A stretch of DNA of 64,000 nucleotides from Knoxdaviesia capensis. Its lineage: Eukaryota; Ascomycota; Sordariomycetes; Microascales; Gondwanamycetaceae. Of the stretch, positions 41,820-54,900 are shown piece by piece. Both the position numbers and the translations under genes were made by a program. The notes beneath the pieces are model-generated. The model was not told the DNA's origin and searched no databases. It was given only the letters and a program-made list of their open reading frames with translations. Numbering within the stretch: the first letter of the stretch is position 1; each line of letters begins with the position of its first letter. The DNA lies in NCBI GenBank assembly GCA_001510575.1, contig LNGK01000002.1, positions 3,274,144 to 3,338,143 of the forward strand, given 5' to 3'.

Positions 41820-44800
41820 GATTTGTTGTTGGGAAGAGGGGTGAGGTCTTCAAAAGGAAAAAAGAAGTGTTAACTGAAGATGAGCTGATGTTAGTAAGAT
41901 AGTACTGTCGTGGTCAAAGTCAAGTGAGGAAAAGAACTGAGGGAGTATATTCTCTCTTTGGAGTTCACTGAGAGATATATATAGGTGAGGGGAAAGGGGC
42001 ACGGGGATGGGTATGATTGATGGGTAAAATAGCAGATCTCAGATATGGCAAGACGGGAAAGAAAGGTGAGGGTTGAAGAAGCACACAAAGTGAGGGGAAA
42101 CAGAGACAAGGAGATCTGGGTAGACGCAGCACAAGCGAAGTGGTGTAGTATGTTTGTACCTTTAGAGTGGAGGAAATCAACTTGTCTGTGGAAGTTGAGG
42201 TTGCTTTTCAAGCAGAGAGAGAAGAGTTCCAAGTTTGGATTTGGAGAGTTGCAACTTGGGTACGAGTAGGTGTGCGTTGGATGCGTTGTGTGCGGATGTG
42301 GTGATTGCTGTATGAGTGTGTGTGTTGATGATGATCATGATGGAAAGAAAAGAAGGAGAGAAGAGGAAATCGGAAGTGGGAAGCCGGAAGAAATAAGAAG
42401 GCTTTAAAAAGGGGGTGGAAGAGGGGAAAGGGGAAGGAGGCACACAAATGATATCCGGGACTAACGGGGAGACGAAGAATTGGAGATTGCTGGAACGAAG
42501 CAGTACGTACCGGAGGTTGCGAAGTATCGAGTACAGAGAAAGAAGCGGAAAGAGGAGGGTGGATGGGGGTGGGAAAGATGTCACGAGATTGTTCTCTGGT
42601 GTGAGATGATTCGGTGGTTTCTAGAGCGTAGATAGGAGAACGGGGGGGGTGGAATACGGCGATTAAGATGCAAAGAGTTAAAATAATGGTGGTGGTGGTG
42701 TTTGAAACGGCTGGTTCTGGTTCTCCAATGATCATGGTGACACCATCGGAGCTTGTAGCTTTAAGCAAGTTGCAGATACAGGGCCCAAAGATGAACCAAT
42801 GTGGCAGATAAAAACGCAGCATTTCACGGGTTCACCGTAGATTCCAGACCCATGATAACAGAGGAAAGCACCCGCAAAGCCACCACCCGAATATGACGGC
42901 GGTTGCTGCTCACATACGGCCGTGGACATATCCAACGGCCAATCCGTACATATAAATCGGAGGTTTGGTGGTGTGGTTGTATAACATCATATCGCACGCT
43001 TGTAGTGGGTACAGTCAAGCAGGTAAAGGTCACTAACATGCCACTGAAGCCCACTTTTTTTCGGGGCAGTCCAGCAGGTCCAGCCAAAGCCCGAAAACCC
43101 ACTTATACGGGAAAAGCTACAGTGGGGCCTCCAGCAAAGAGAACCGGGGGGGGCATTGCCTTGACCCCTGCCTTATCGGAGCCTGCTGATGATGATGCTA
43201 CTGATAGTGATTCTGTGGTGATGCTGTTGCGTTTTCGGGCCACGAACGTCGGGAGATTCAATCGCCGAGAGATAATCATCAGGGGCCGAGAAATAGGGTA
43301 TGATACGGGGGCTATTGATGGCCGGACGTGTGTGTATGTGTTTAGATGTGCCCTGGATTGGCCGTCGCCACACACGCTGATACTACCGACACAAGAAAGC
43401 CCTCGTTTCCGCTCCAAACACAGCCGGATCCAACACAAGAAAGAGGAGAGGAGGGAGCAGCCAATCCTTTGAAGGGGACTGAAGCGGGGTAACGGTGCCA
43501 ATCTCCCGGAAGCAAGAACGCGGACTTTTGACACACTGGTACAAACGTTGAAAGCTGGGGGGGGGAGGGAGAAGATGATGGTGCGGGAGGAAATGAACCA
43601 AGCGTGTGTGCACGCCGCCGGACCAAACGCCAGTCTGTTTGGAGAGAGCTTTCACACAGCAGCACAAGCAATGGCTCGGAATGTACCCAGTACTTTCATG
43701 CAGAGCTCCAACCGTCAGCGCCAATCACGCGGAGTGTGACCCCAAATAGTGACAGAAGTCTCGGGTACAATCAGCTTGTTTAGAGAGTCAGAGAAAAGAT
43801 AGGCATCAAGCGGGCGGGTGTGTTGAAAGTGTTACATTACACTCCAAGGCTGAGGAAGACTACAAAAGACCATCGTGAGTGGAAAGCAAACGGCAGGAAT
43901 GGAAAGTCAGGAAAGGAATGGCTGAGGTTGGTTGATCTTGCGACTGCATCGCGTGACAACTCCCAAGGCTGAGAGAGAAGGAGAGAAAACTGGAGAAGGA
44001 GCCACCAGCATCAACGAGACATGGAGCCAATGCAAACGCGAATCGTCAACCCGGCGGCAACCGGCGATTCAGGTCTGGCAAGACCAGCCACAGCGTGACC
44101 AGTTTTGGCATTGTTGCCTGTCAAGGGGGAAGGAGGAGACGTGACCTCTCTTGTCTCTTTTTGCCGGGAATTACCTCCATTTGACCTGTTTGGTGTCCCC
44201 TCCCCCCTTCCCTGCTTGGTGATCTGAACCTGAGCACATATCCGCGTAATCTCTCCGTTTCCCCTCTTTCTCCTCCCTTTCCCTTGAAGCTTCTCTATCA
44301 GAGAACCATGGAAACCTCGGAAAATGTATTCTGTACATTCTCCCAATTCCAATTGCCCTTCGCAAACCCCCCACATAAGTACCGATACCTGCTGTCCAGC
44401 TGTTGCTGTCCACTTGCACTTATCCCGTGCCGTATCGGGTATAGCGCATTTAAGTGGAGCATGCGCCCCTCCTAAAATCTGGGGAAGCCTGTCGCCTGTC
44501 GCAGACCCGACAGCGTGACTTCTTTTCCGGCAGCTTCTATTGAGAGAAGGAATGTTCCAGGTACAGCTGGAGAGCAGAAAACGAACAGATCGATAGAAGA
44601 TGCAATAGAAGAGAAAGTTGAACAACCCGTATTCCTGAGTCAGCCCTCCGGTCCGGAAAATGTCGCAACAGTTCGGAAACGTGCCGATAGCGGAGATGCG
44701 TGCTGTGTTTTGGGCTGTTTGCTCCCCCGGCAGAAAAAACTCGCAGGCAAAAAAACCACGCGATCGGCGAAAAAGCAAACGAGCTCGTCCGATGGGGGAA

Positions 44801-46436
44801 AAAACACTCGACCACAAAACCACGCCAGCCGGCCCAGGGCGAGACCACTCAACGTCACCGTGGAGCCATTGGTGGAGTTTTTTTTTTTCGTGCAGAGGCT
44901 TTGCTGACCAGCTGTCGTCGGCTGCTGTCGGCTGTCACTAGCATGCATTACTTAACGTGATTGGGCCAGGGTTCCGACCCTTATTTTCGCTCGCCATCGC
45001 CGTTTGTTCAGTTGTCGTCCGTGTCGACCCCAGAAGGAGCAGTTCAGTGACGCACGTGTCTGGCCCGGCTTTGAACTTCAGACCCCTTGACGCATCAATC
45101 CCCCTTTCTCTTTACCAGCGGCCTGCTCCGCTGCCACCAAGCTTAAACCCCGTCACCCGTTTCCCGTGTCAAACCATCTTCGCCTATCCTCCAGAACACC
45201 AGATCTTCCAACTGGCGACTGTTTGAACTTTTCACTTCTTGTTTTCGGGATGAAAAATCTATTTTTACTTTCACCATCCCATCTTGTATTCTTCTCTAAC
45301 TGCATCTCAAATCGGACATCGCCACAGCGACCCCCACATCAACACTTTGGTTCCAACGGGGGCCAAGCCTCCCCTGAAAGATCGCTAAATGTCGAGATCA
45401 CGGATGGCGCTGGTCGAGATTTTTGTTCTTTGGGCTGTGTGCAGGGGCTGGTTTCCTGCCCGTTACAGTCCAGCACCAGTCATACCTAGTAAAAGTAAGG
45501 TTTGTGTATCTCTTTTCGCTTAAAATTCGTCTTCGGCACGATCACGATTATCCACATGGACGAAGGAAGATATTTCCTACAGCCGGCCAGGGGGAGGGAG
45601 GAGGAGGAGGAGAGCCGACGAGAAGTCGAGCTCGTATCTTCGCTCTCTGCCGTGTTTTAATCCAGCCTCTCTCATGATCTCAGAGCACAGCCTTCGCAAT
45701 GCTCGGCACAACCCACAAAAATACGAGATAGAGCAACATCTCTTCGATCTTGACCACCCTCTCCAGATGGATGAATGAGACGCTGTCTCCTTGAAGCAGA
45801 TATAGCACCCCCTGCCCAAATATTAATTAATCAAAATAGCATCCAGGATTTCTTGCACTTGTTCATGCCTTCGTCTTGCTGGGCTTATCACAACCCCCCC
45901 GTTTTTTTCCTCATCTCTTCTTCTTCTTGTGTCCCCGTTCCCTTCTCAGTGGAGAGGTCAAAGCGGGTGGCTCCTCGTAGTAAATATCACAAACGGTGTA
46001 GACTAGGACTTTCCTCCGAGCTTCTCTCTTTCTTTCTTTTTCCTTTCGGAAATCTCCCATCGCAATTTCCATCGAGATCTTCACTTTCTTCTCTCGAGCG
46101 AGCCGTTGCGGGTTCAGGCGCTTAGGGTCTATGATCCTGTTCATTCGTTTACCTACCTAAGTCGAGATTGCACCGCCGTGTTTCGTCATCGTCTCCTCTT
46201 GGATATCGCAAGGCATTCTCTCCATCTCGACGCCGTCCTCCCTATCGTTCGTTGAGCATTTCTATTCCGACCAATATCCGGCTTCTCTCCGCCAACGCCA
46301 CTGCAGTCCCCGGCTTCCGGTCCGCCTCTCGCCACTCCGGGACCCTCTCCGGCCAGCGTCCGGGTTAAACCCAACCCCTTTTCCCCACGGCGGTTCCTAT
46401 AACCCCCTCACCGCCCGCAATCCCAAAGCAAACACC
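41820..46436. other. 4.6-kb gene-free region
   Basis: Divergent spacer between two genes. Open frames up to 270 codons exist (44011-44823 minus) but overlap other open frames and show no motif. Homopolymers occur at 44879-44888 (T) and 43555-43566 (mostly G). The 400 bases before 46437 are C/T-rich, a probable leader of the next gene. Confidence 0.5.
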
Positions 46437-47991
46437 ATGACCTCCTCAACGTCACCGACCCAGGTCTGGGGCAGCCTCCAATGGGACACGCTCGACTTCA
46501 CCCACAACTGCGCCCTCTCGGCGCGCTACCGCGTGTCCCTCTACGATGGCCGTGAACTCCCGTTCTCCGTCGCCGCCGACTTCTTCCGCGCCGTGGTCGT
46601 GCCGGCGCTCGCCTCCATGACCATCCCGGACTCCGTCAACCTCCCCGAAATGTCCAACGCCACCATCCTCGACTGGCACCTGTGGGCGCAGCACAATCGC
46701 CGCGTGCTGGATCCGTGGCAGTCTAAGAGTATCTCCTGCGAGCCGCAGACGTGTGCGGCCTGGGCCCAGCGGTTTGATGGCAGTGTGGCTGGCCTCGGTG
46801 TAAGTTCGTTCTCTTATTCCCCCTTCACATGGGCGCAACTTGATCGGCATGTCTGTCTGATGCTAACCCTAACGCCAACGTGTGTCTCGCCGACAGATCC
46901 TCATCGCCCTCTGCCTCGAAGCCCTCCTCGTCACCTTCTACTTCGCCACCAGCCTCAGCGCCCTGGTCCGCCGCGAACGCCGCCCCCTCAAGGACATCAC
47001 CTTCTCGCGCTTCGTCGGCGCCTTCCACGCCTCCTCGCCCGACATGTTCACCGCCATGCTGATCCTCACCCTCGGCCTGCAAGTCACCATCCTCGTGCGC
47101 CAGTTTGTCCCCGGCCCGTCCGACCGGCTCGCCGCGCTCGTGTTTGGCGGCCACATCGTCGCCAGAGATGCCAACCCCGGCAGCTCCGCCAGCACCGACC
47201 CGGGCCGCCTGCACACCACCGACCTGCTCCTCGCCTGCGCCGCCTTCTTCCCGCCCGCCTCGCTGCTGCCCCGCATGCTGTGGCGCGACTCGCGCCAGTG
47301 GCTGCGCGGTGCGCTCCTCCTGCTGATGCTGCTCGCCAGCGGCGCCGCCCATCTGGCCATCGTCCTCGCCGACTACGACGTGTCGAGCCCCGGCAGCCAG
47401 CCGTGCGCCCGCGAGTGGCCGTCGGGCCTGCTGTTCAGCGCCGTGGTCATCCCCTCGGTCGGCGTGTCCGTGTGGATACCGCTGCTGTTTGGCCTGTGCT
47501 ACGGCCTGTACGTGGCCGTGTGGCTCGGCCTCGGCCGCGGCCACCCGTGGCTCACCAACAAGCGCACCGCCCCTGCCGTGCGCTTCCTGACCGCCACCTA
47601 CAGCGCCATGTGCTTCATCCTCATGTGGATGAGCCTCGGCATGACGCTGTCATTCCTGCTCCGCACCTCGTGGTTCCTCGAAAAGGCCTGGGACGGCGGC
47701 CAGACCATGGCCCTCGCCGTGCTGGTCCCCGTGTTCGTCGAGATTGGCTTCTTCCTGTCGGTCGGTATCGACCGCGGCCTGCAGCAACGCGCCCCGGCCG
47801 ACCCGTTCTACCAGCCCGCCGAGGCCGAGGCTGAGGAACGCCACGTCCGCAATACTCTTCTCCTGAGACACTCGGACGAGGTGTTCATGACGCACCCGCC
47901 ATCTGCCAGCCCATCTGATGTCGCCATCGAACAGCCGCTACCAGTGGCAAGTAAGCATCAGACTCGAGCATCCGTGAACCGGTTCGCATAA
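46437..47991 (+). CDS. Multi-pass membrane protein, conserved fungal (485 aa, two exons)
   Basis: Family not recognised. Model: join(46437..46799, 46897..47991), donor GTAAGT, acceptor GACAG with CTAAC branch point; 1458 nt. The N-terminal ~120 residues are soluble (QVWGSLQWDTLDFTHNCALS, SISCEPQTCAAWAQRFDG, the latter with Cys pair), probably extracytosolic. Exon 2 opens directly with a helix (ILIALCLEALLVTFYFATSL), followed by others at MFTAMLILTLGLQVTILV, TTDLLLACAAFFPPASLLP, LRGALLLLMLLASGAAHLAIVL, LLFSAVVIPSVGVSVWIPLLF, FLTATYSAMCFILMWMSLGM and MALAVLVPVFVEIGFFLSV: seven helices. The C-terminal ~65 residues are hydrophilic. A receptor- or scaffold-like role is possible but unsupported. 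The alternative frame that runs through the intron encodes an Arg/Pro-rich nonsense sequence. Confidence 0.82.
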
Positions 47992-48939
47992 TATCCTCTG
48001 TTGAGCTGTTGGGCTGGCGGACTGTTGATTTAGAGCTATGTCTCATTTGCGTTTTGTATCTCATGTTGGATTTCCTCCATTTCACTAAATTCCATTTGTC
48101 TCGTTTGTTATCCTCCATAATGTCTCCCGTCTTGTTTTGTATCTAGCGCCAGGTTATGGAATGCGTTCATATCTTTTCAAGAGATTTTTATACATCAAGC
48201 TCCACGAATCGTTTGGCATTCAGTGCAGTGCATATATGGCATAGAGTAGGTCTCGGTCTACTACGAAGATATACACCACGCATCGGTGATACGTTTGAAA
48301 CAACACAAGTGGCTACAGTTCATTAATCACAGCTGGCATAAGCTACACATGATCACGGCAAAAAGCAACACAGAGATATTAGAGCAATGTCAGTTAAAAG
48401 TAGTAAGCGAAGGACGACACATAGTCAAGTAATTGAAGTGAATATCTTCCAGCCCCTTTCCTCAGAGATTAAACCCGTGAAAGCAAAGTCAACAGCAAGA
48501 ATTGAAACAGAAAAGGAAAAACATAAAATAGCCACTCCATAGCGCCAGAAGGAACAAAATCTGGCATCTTCGTGCACAGAGTAGTCTCTCACTCCAGGGT
48601 ATTCAGTACCCGAGAAACTGATTTGCATTGTTGAGATGATAAGACCCAAGTCGAGTCTGATCAAAAGGCTTCCTCCCGGGGAAAAGAAGAAAAGAAAGCG
48701 AAATAAGAATACGAAAGCATAAAGGAAAGGAACAAAGAAGAAACGAAAATCAGGTGAGTGGGGAATATTCCAGCAAAGACATCGAAACAAGTCCGGGTAA
48801 AACACCACGTAAAATGAGCAAGATCAAGTAGGGGAACATCAACGGGAAACGGGCATAGGAGGAAGAAGCGAAGAATCATGCTACGGCAGCTGTCACCTCC
48901 AGTAGTAGCACAAGGGCACGCACTGACTTGACTTTGATA
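47992..48939. other. Convergent spacer
   Basis: About 950 bases between convergent genes. It contains probable 3' untranslated DNA of both, and no other feature is seen. Confidence 0.55.
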
Positions 48940-51900
48940 TTAAGTCAGGGCCGGCGCAGTGGCAATCATGGCCGAGAGGATGGCAACTCCGGCAGCCGCT
49001 CCACCCAACGCCGCGAATCCCATGGCCTCAGCCATTCTCCGCAGCCGCTTAGGAGGCGGGGCCTGCACAACCGGCGCGGTGGCAATAGCCATGGTGGAAT
49101 CCTGCGCCACCTCCGCAGTGACCACAGGGGTGACCTCGCCCGTGGCTTCGTTCTGGGCCGGCTCCTCCGGTGCGGTCGACATCTCATCAGCCTTGCGCTT
49201 GGTTCCGTGGCTGGGCGCGTGAGGCGGCGACTCAGGAGTCAGACGGCCGTTGTCAATGGCCACGGTCTTAGTAGGCTCGGGAAGAGAGGCAGCATCGGCA
49301 GAAGCTGTAGAGGCCGATTGCGCATGCACAGGCGACGCGGATGGTGCCGTGATTTCAGCTTGTTCCGGCTGGCACTCGGGGCTGTCTGAAGCAGGATCCA
49401 TAACCACACTTCTCCACAATCCAGTACCGTTAGGTCTGGGCTCAAGCGACGAAATGGCTCTATCGAGAGCATTCCGGTCGACGCGAGTTTTCGACATGTA
49501 AGCAAGCTTGGAGAATGATCCCATGGCATTGCGAGCGCCGTTGCTGGCAACAGACTCAGTCTTCGCAGCCTCGGCCTGCTTCCGGGTGCGGGTTTCGGTA
49601 ATTATCTCCAGTAGGGACAGCTTGCGCCCGGCTACCCGGTCCCCTCGCTGCTCTTCCTCCAAGGACTCCTTCAAAGCCTGGTTGAACGCAGAGTTTGAAA
49701 GAGCCTGGTCCTTGGTGCCAGCAATCGCCGTATCCTGTCTGATACGAGCGGTCAGCGACGCAAACTCCTGCTGGGGAGAATCGAGTCCAGAAGCTTTCTG
49801 GTAGCCAAACAGCGTAGGCATGGAAGTCGAGTTCATCGATAGGGAGGGCATCGGAATTGGAGCTGGAATCGGCAGGCAGGGCTTCTGGGCAGCCAAAATA
49901 GATTCCGGGGTTTGGGTTTGCCACGGAGGGAGAACAGTCGCGGGATTGAGAGGCAAGGAGGCAGATCCAGGGAGCGATGAAGAGGCCGGGGGAATAGGCT
50001 CCCACGGAGGCCGCTTCTGGGTGCCTGGCTTGCCCAAATTATCCTTATCCGCGGCCCAGGGGTTATGTCCCAAAGAGGGAGACTGACTGCACTGGATGGG
50101 TGCTAGCGAGTCGCTGGAGCTACGGGGGGCAGCGCCGACTGGCTCCTCACCCCCAGAGAAAGAGGGGCAAAGATCGAGGACGGTATCGCCGTCAACCTCC
50201 TCGTCCATCGGGAACCCTCTTTCTTCGTCAACTTCCTCGCTATCATCCAAATAGCCATCCTCACTGTTGGCCGCGATAGATGACACACTTTCAGATCTTG
50301 AGTAGTCGAACAGGTCAGGAGAAGCGGCACGTTCACTCGCAGACGCCAGAGCCTCGGGGGCTTCCACATCCGACATGCAGCTGTCGTTGCCATCGCTATC
50401 GTGATCCTCCTCCGCGTCTTCGTGGTCATCTTCTTCATCCTCGGACGGCTGGATATCACTATCCATGAAACCATCGCTGTCCTGGTCAGCCTTAACGCCC
50501 TCATCGTCAACCTGGACGATCTCAACAGGCAAGGAACCGTTTGTCTCAGGGGTTTCAACAGGAGCAAGAGATTCTTGAGGAAGTTGCGAGTCGGGGAATG
50601 CTCCCACAACAGTGACAGTGGTGGCAACGTGAATAGCGTCGGGGTTTTGGAGAACGCTGTTGGGCAACATGTTGGCACCGTGGGAGACAATGGTGGTTCT
50701 AGTCCGCTCAATTTCGTCCTCTTCCATCTCCGAGTCTTCGTCCGAGCTTTCCTCGGGGATACAGAAGGTTCCCTTCGCGTAGGTATCGGGGTTTATGTCA
50801 AGGCTGGGAATCAAAAGCAGATGTGAGCACGAGGATGAATATTAAAACGTACAACCAGAAATAGCAGGCGTGGACCGAAGTCGATCTTGAGCATCCAATA
50901 TAGAGAGGATAAAGAAATGAGAGAATAGGAGTATTCATACCTGTCAATAAACTTCCAGTTGACCTTGAACTCGTACGGACTGTAGAGTTCGCTACCCTTT
51001 CCCAGGCTGATGCCAAAAGACAGAATGTCGTTCTGTCGAAGCGCAACGAGGTCGCCGGATTTGACTTTATGATGGTTGAGATACGTTCCGTGAAGACTTC
51101 CAATATCGACGAATCGAACTTCCTAAATGAAAAGAAAGAAAAGAAAACAATGGGCGTCCGTCAGTACATGTTGATCTCATGAAAGACAGACGAACTCCTC
51201 CGAATAGACATAAAAACTCTTCGACGAAGTATATCTGATCAGCTCTCGGCTTACCTGGTGGATAAAATCGGCACTCAGTTCGGCATGGTCTCGAGAGACG
51301 ATCGGGCTGTCGATGATGGCGTTTTCGGCAGTGGGGGTAAGAAGAGCCGATCTCTTGCTAGATCGTCGAACGCGGATGATGGGTTCGTCGGGAGACAGCC
51401 GCAGCTTTCGGATTGGGAAGGCAAAGTCCGGGCCAGGATTTTGAACACACAGGTCCACGACAACTGCGAGAATAAACCGGAAGGGTATTGTTAGCCGGGA
51501 GTCAGCAACATAATCAGAATCAATCGTGATGCTGGCTAGAACGGGTTAAATGCAGTAGAAAAGGGCAAGTGACAAAAGAAAAGCGTCGGAGGAATGAAAG
51601 TATTAAATTGAGATCTCAAATCTTGATACGAGAAAGCAAGCCACATCTGCTAAATCATCTTCCAGAGAGCGGGAAACGCGACGTAAAAGAATGAAACTGG
51701 CCATGGCCAGATGATGTGGCAGCTATCAAGCAAGAAAGGATCCAAGACTTGGCGGGGTGACAGTGAGGGGTGCAAGGCACGAAGACGGAGGGCATAGGGG
51801 GGGGGAAGGGCCTTGGGGGAGGTAGGAGGGGAAAGCAAGATTACTCGCTGGAAGTGATGTGAGTTGGGCTAGCTGTAGCTGTGCCTCGTGTACAGATATG

Positions 51901-51985
51901 AGTGGGCAAACGGATGCATAGATATAGACCGGTCGGAAGAAAAAGAGAAGTTGAGCTTACCAGTGTCGGCGTAAGGATTGAGCAT
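48940..51985 (-). CDS. FHA-domain protein with hydrophobic C-terminus (759 aa, four exons)
   Basis: FHA domains bind phosphothreonine peptides. Model: complement(join(48940..50803, 50941..51122, 51255..51463, 51961..51985)), 2280 nt; the first exon is 25 nt and gives MLNPYADT. The FHA domain covers residues ~25-125: IIRVRRSSKRS, SPIVSRDHAEL, VRFVDIGSLHGTYLNHHKV and NDILSFGI. Two positions differ from consensus: Arg for the Gly of the usual GR, and His for Asn in SxNGT. A long acidic, Ser-rich disordered region follows (EESSDEDSEMEEDEIERT). Basic nuclear-signal-like patches (GTKRKADE, PPKRLRR) precede the C-terminal hydrophobic stretch GFAALGGAAAGVAILSAMIA, which could be a tail anchor. FHA-plus-tail-anchor recalls Far10/SLMAP of STRIPAK, but coiled coils are not evident, so that is only an analogy. 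Confidence 0.85.
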
Positions 51986-54900
51986 GATGACTCTCTTGAA
52001 GATGGAGATTCTCTCACAAACAAAATTCACTAGGTGGAAGAGAAGAAATCATCAATCGATATGATCAGGACAGAACGAGTCGACAAATGAAATCTATACG
52101 GGGAGAAGATATATAAAGGTGAAACAGTCAGTCAGAGTCCCGCCTAAGGAAAAGGAACAACGGGAGAAAAGTCGATAGATATCGATAGCCAGAAGGGGAA
52201 GAAGGTGCCTTATAAACTTACACAATAAACGAGGTGGAACAAAATGATTCCTTATGAATGAAGGTGGACGAGAATATAGATGAAGAAGAGGAAAAGGGGA
52301 GAAGAAAGGAGAAACAGAGGGGGAAGTAGACGGGAATGATTCTAGGGATAGGTGCTTGAATCACAAGCTCTTATCCAATAGCGATAGTGATAAGATAGTA
52401 TGGGAATTAGGCAGGCGGGGTCAGATAAGATAAACAGTCATAGAATGTAACCTTGGCCTTCCCAGCTCGCTTACTTAGAACAGATAAATAAGGAAGAGGG
52501 CTTTTTTTTTCTTTTTTTTTTCTAGAATTACCTTCAAGTTCTTTTCTAAAGAAAGAATGTAGAAATTAAAGAATATAATGCCTACTTTATAGCAAAACCA
52601 AGTTTAGAAAGAAATACATAGTGTGGTCTGGTCAAAGGACAATCAGAAGCAAAGTACCGCTTCCGTAGTGAGGGGAACCCCCGCAGGGAATAATCCAGAA
52701 ATGGGTCAATAGGCAAACGTGAGAAGTACAAATCGGGCAACCTTTTGAGGCCTTATGAATATATAGGGCGGAGAATCTTTTAATAACTAGGAGCACTTTT
52801 GGGGGCATTTATTTCTACTAGACTAAGGCTTAGAGAGGAAGTAATAGAACGAACAATAGTAATATTCAGGTCCATGATATCTGCTAGCAGTGCATATAAT
52901 TCTCGACTTATCTGGTAGCTGAGATCCATGGATCATGATCATATCCTGTATCACGGACATTTTTCTCCCTTACCCTCTACATTAGCTTGGACTGTTTGGT
53001 AGCCTCAATTTACAGGTAGATCCAAGTTTGACTTCTGGCTTTTGCCCTCGTATAAATCGTGAAGTTTGACCTTTTTCAAAGCCATAGAAAAGGGAGTCTA
53101 TCTTAAGGGGGGGGGGGATGAGCCCAAGGTCCAGATTAAGAGCTATATAGCAGTCATTATATAGGTCTTAGTCAACTGAAACCAGTTACTATTCGGGCAC
53201 AAAAGTATATGTAAGTACTGACGTTAACCTGGCATTTCTAATCATCGGGACTCAAGAGTTGACAGAAAGCAGCAAAATAGTGTGTGCGCTTGTGAGTTGA
53301 GTACGAGTCCATGACTTGGAAATAAGATGCAAGAGAGGTCAATTTCGTCGTATGCGGATCAGGACTTTAGAGATTCATGGGGGACATCTGGGTTCGTCAG
53401 GTATGCCGAGGTCAGCAACCAACCCCTAACCCTTACACAAAAAACAAAGTCTCGCGTCAACCCTAAACGCAACAATCGGTGTGAAAGTTTGTCTCCCCAC
53501 ATGCATTCCAGATCACACACCTGTGAGATAGTCGAAGTGAATCCCTTCCATTCCAACCTAGGACCCATGGCACATTCCGACGTGCATTAGACCGTGGACG
53601 CGCTCTAGCTCTCGATATTGAACCGTCATATAGTATAATGCAAGTACAAGCACATACAGAACTTGGACTGGTGAATTTCCGAGCCCCTCGATCCTGCAGT
53701 ATGCATATGCATTTCTCCTCGCCTCAACACTAAGAGGAATGTGAGAAGGCAAAGTAGTTTCAGCTTGACGCGGCCAATGATGTCTCGACTCACAAGTTGT
53801 GACAGAGAGGAATGAAAGCTATAGTATGTAGGAACGATAATCATCAGACAGACAGACCCATGACTGCACAGCCGTATCCAGCCAACTGCAAAGCGAAAGC
53901 CATGTCCCGGCTCCTTTCCTTCTGATCGAACTGCATTGTTTCAGGAAGGACGCACTCTCGAAAACCACCTCAGCTAAGATAGACGAAGGTCTGTTTCTTT
54001 TCTGAGCGGGCGGGGAGGGTGGATGTACATATTTTAGGGAGGTGGAACTGTGGCGTTTGCATCCCTCTCTGTGAGTGACATGTTCAGGTTGCTTTTTTCA
54101 TGCAGTCGTGTTCAGGATTGGAGGCCCAGCGTCTGGTGCGTCTGTCGTCCTGTGTGTCCCCAGTGATTTCCTGGCGTAGACATGGCTGAGTTGTGGCTGT
54201 AAAGTGGCTAATATTGCCCAGTTCAGAAACATCTCACCCGGCCATCGACTTTATGATGTGCGTTTGGGGCGTTTCTTGTGAGATTCGTTCCTATTGAAAG
54301 GGACAGACTCAAAATTCCTTTTTGTGAAGAGAAAAGAAACACAAAGATGGTGTGTCCTGTTACGAACCATTCACATTATTCGCCCTACCAAGGTGTGCAG
54401 ATCCCCAACATGGTGAAGACCCCCGTCCTCGGTCGCAATTGGCTCGCCACAGCCCCGACTTGCCAACACATCAACCTTGTTTGCTCCCCCAATGAGAGAG
54501 GCGGCTGGAGGGAAATGTTTTTTTCTTGATTCAAAGTGGGTTGGATACATGCCCAGAGCGATCATGTGTGGGTGGCCCGACTCACTTGCTATGTCGACGC
54601 ATTCACGCATTCCCCGATGAAGATACTCTGAAGCTTTTCGATAAGCAGACGATTTTGTGCGCCTCCAGCCATATTTTCGTCCACTCTGTGCGATGTGATC
54701 TGCAGTAACACCGAGAATTATCTAGACAGTTTGTAATGTACATGAATACGTACTATTAGTACCTGTGCACATAACTGAGCAAAATATACCGGAAGGAAGA
54801 TTGCCCGTAATGATCTTGGGTCGTTCATCCGTTGGAATATCATGGCTGGTTCCGGAAATATATTCCATTTCAGTTTTATCGAAATCATCTCTTGTTCCGT

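Noticed and set aside
42208..42822. 204-codon minus-strand frame upstream of the small fungal protein
   Set aside because: Pyrimidine-tract translation (Ser/Phe/His/Pro-rich), no motif; likely leader or promoter DNA.
44011..44823. 270-codon open frame on the minus strand
   Set aside because: Overlaps other open frames, has no motif, odd composition, and no splice partners; treated as chance.
46437..47834. 465-codon read-through of the 46437 gene without splicing
   Set aside because: After the donor at 46800 it becomes Arg/Pro/His-rich nonsense, while splicing to 46897 yields seven clean membrane helices.
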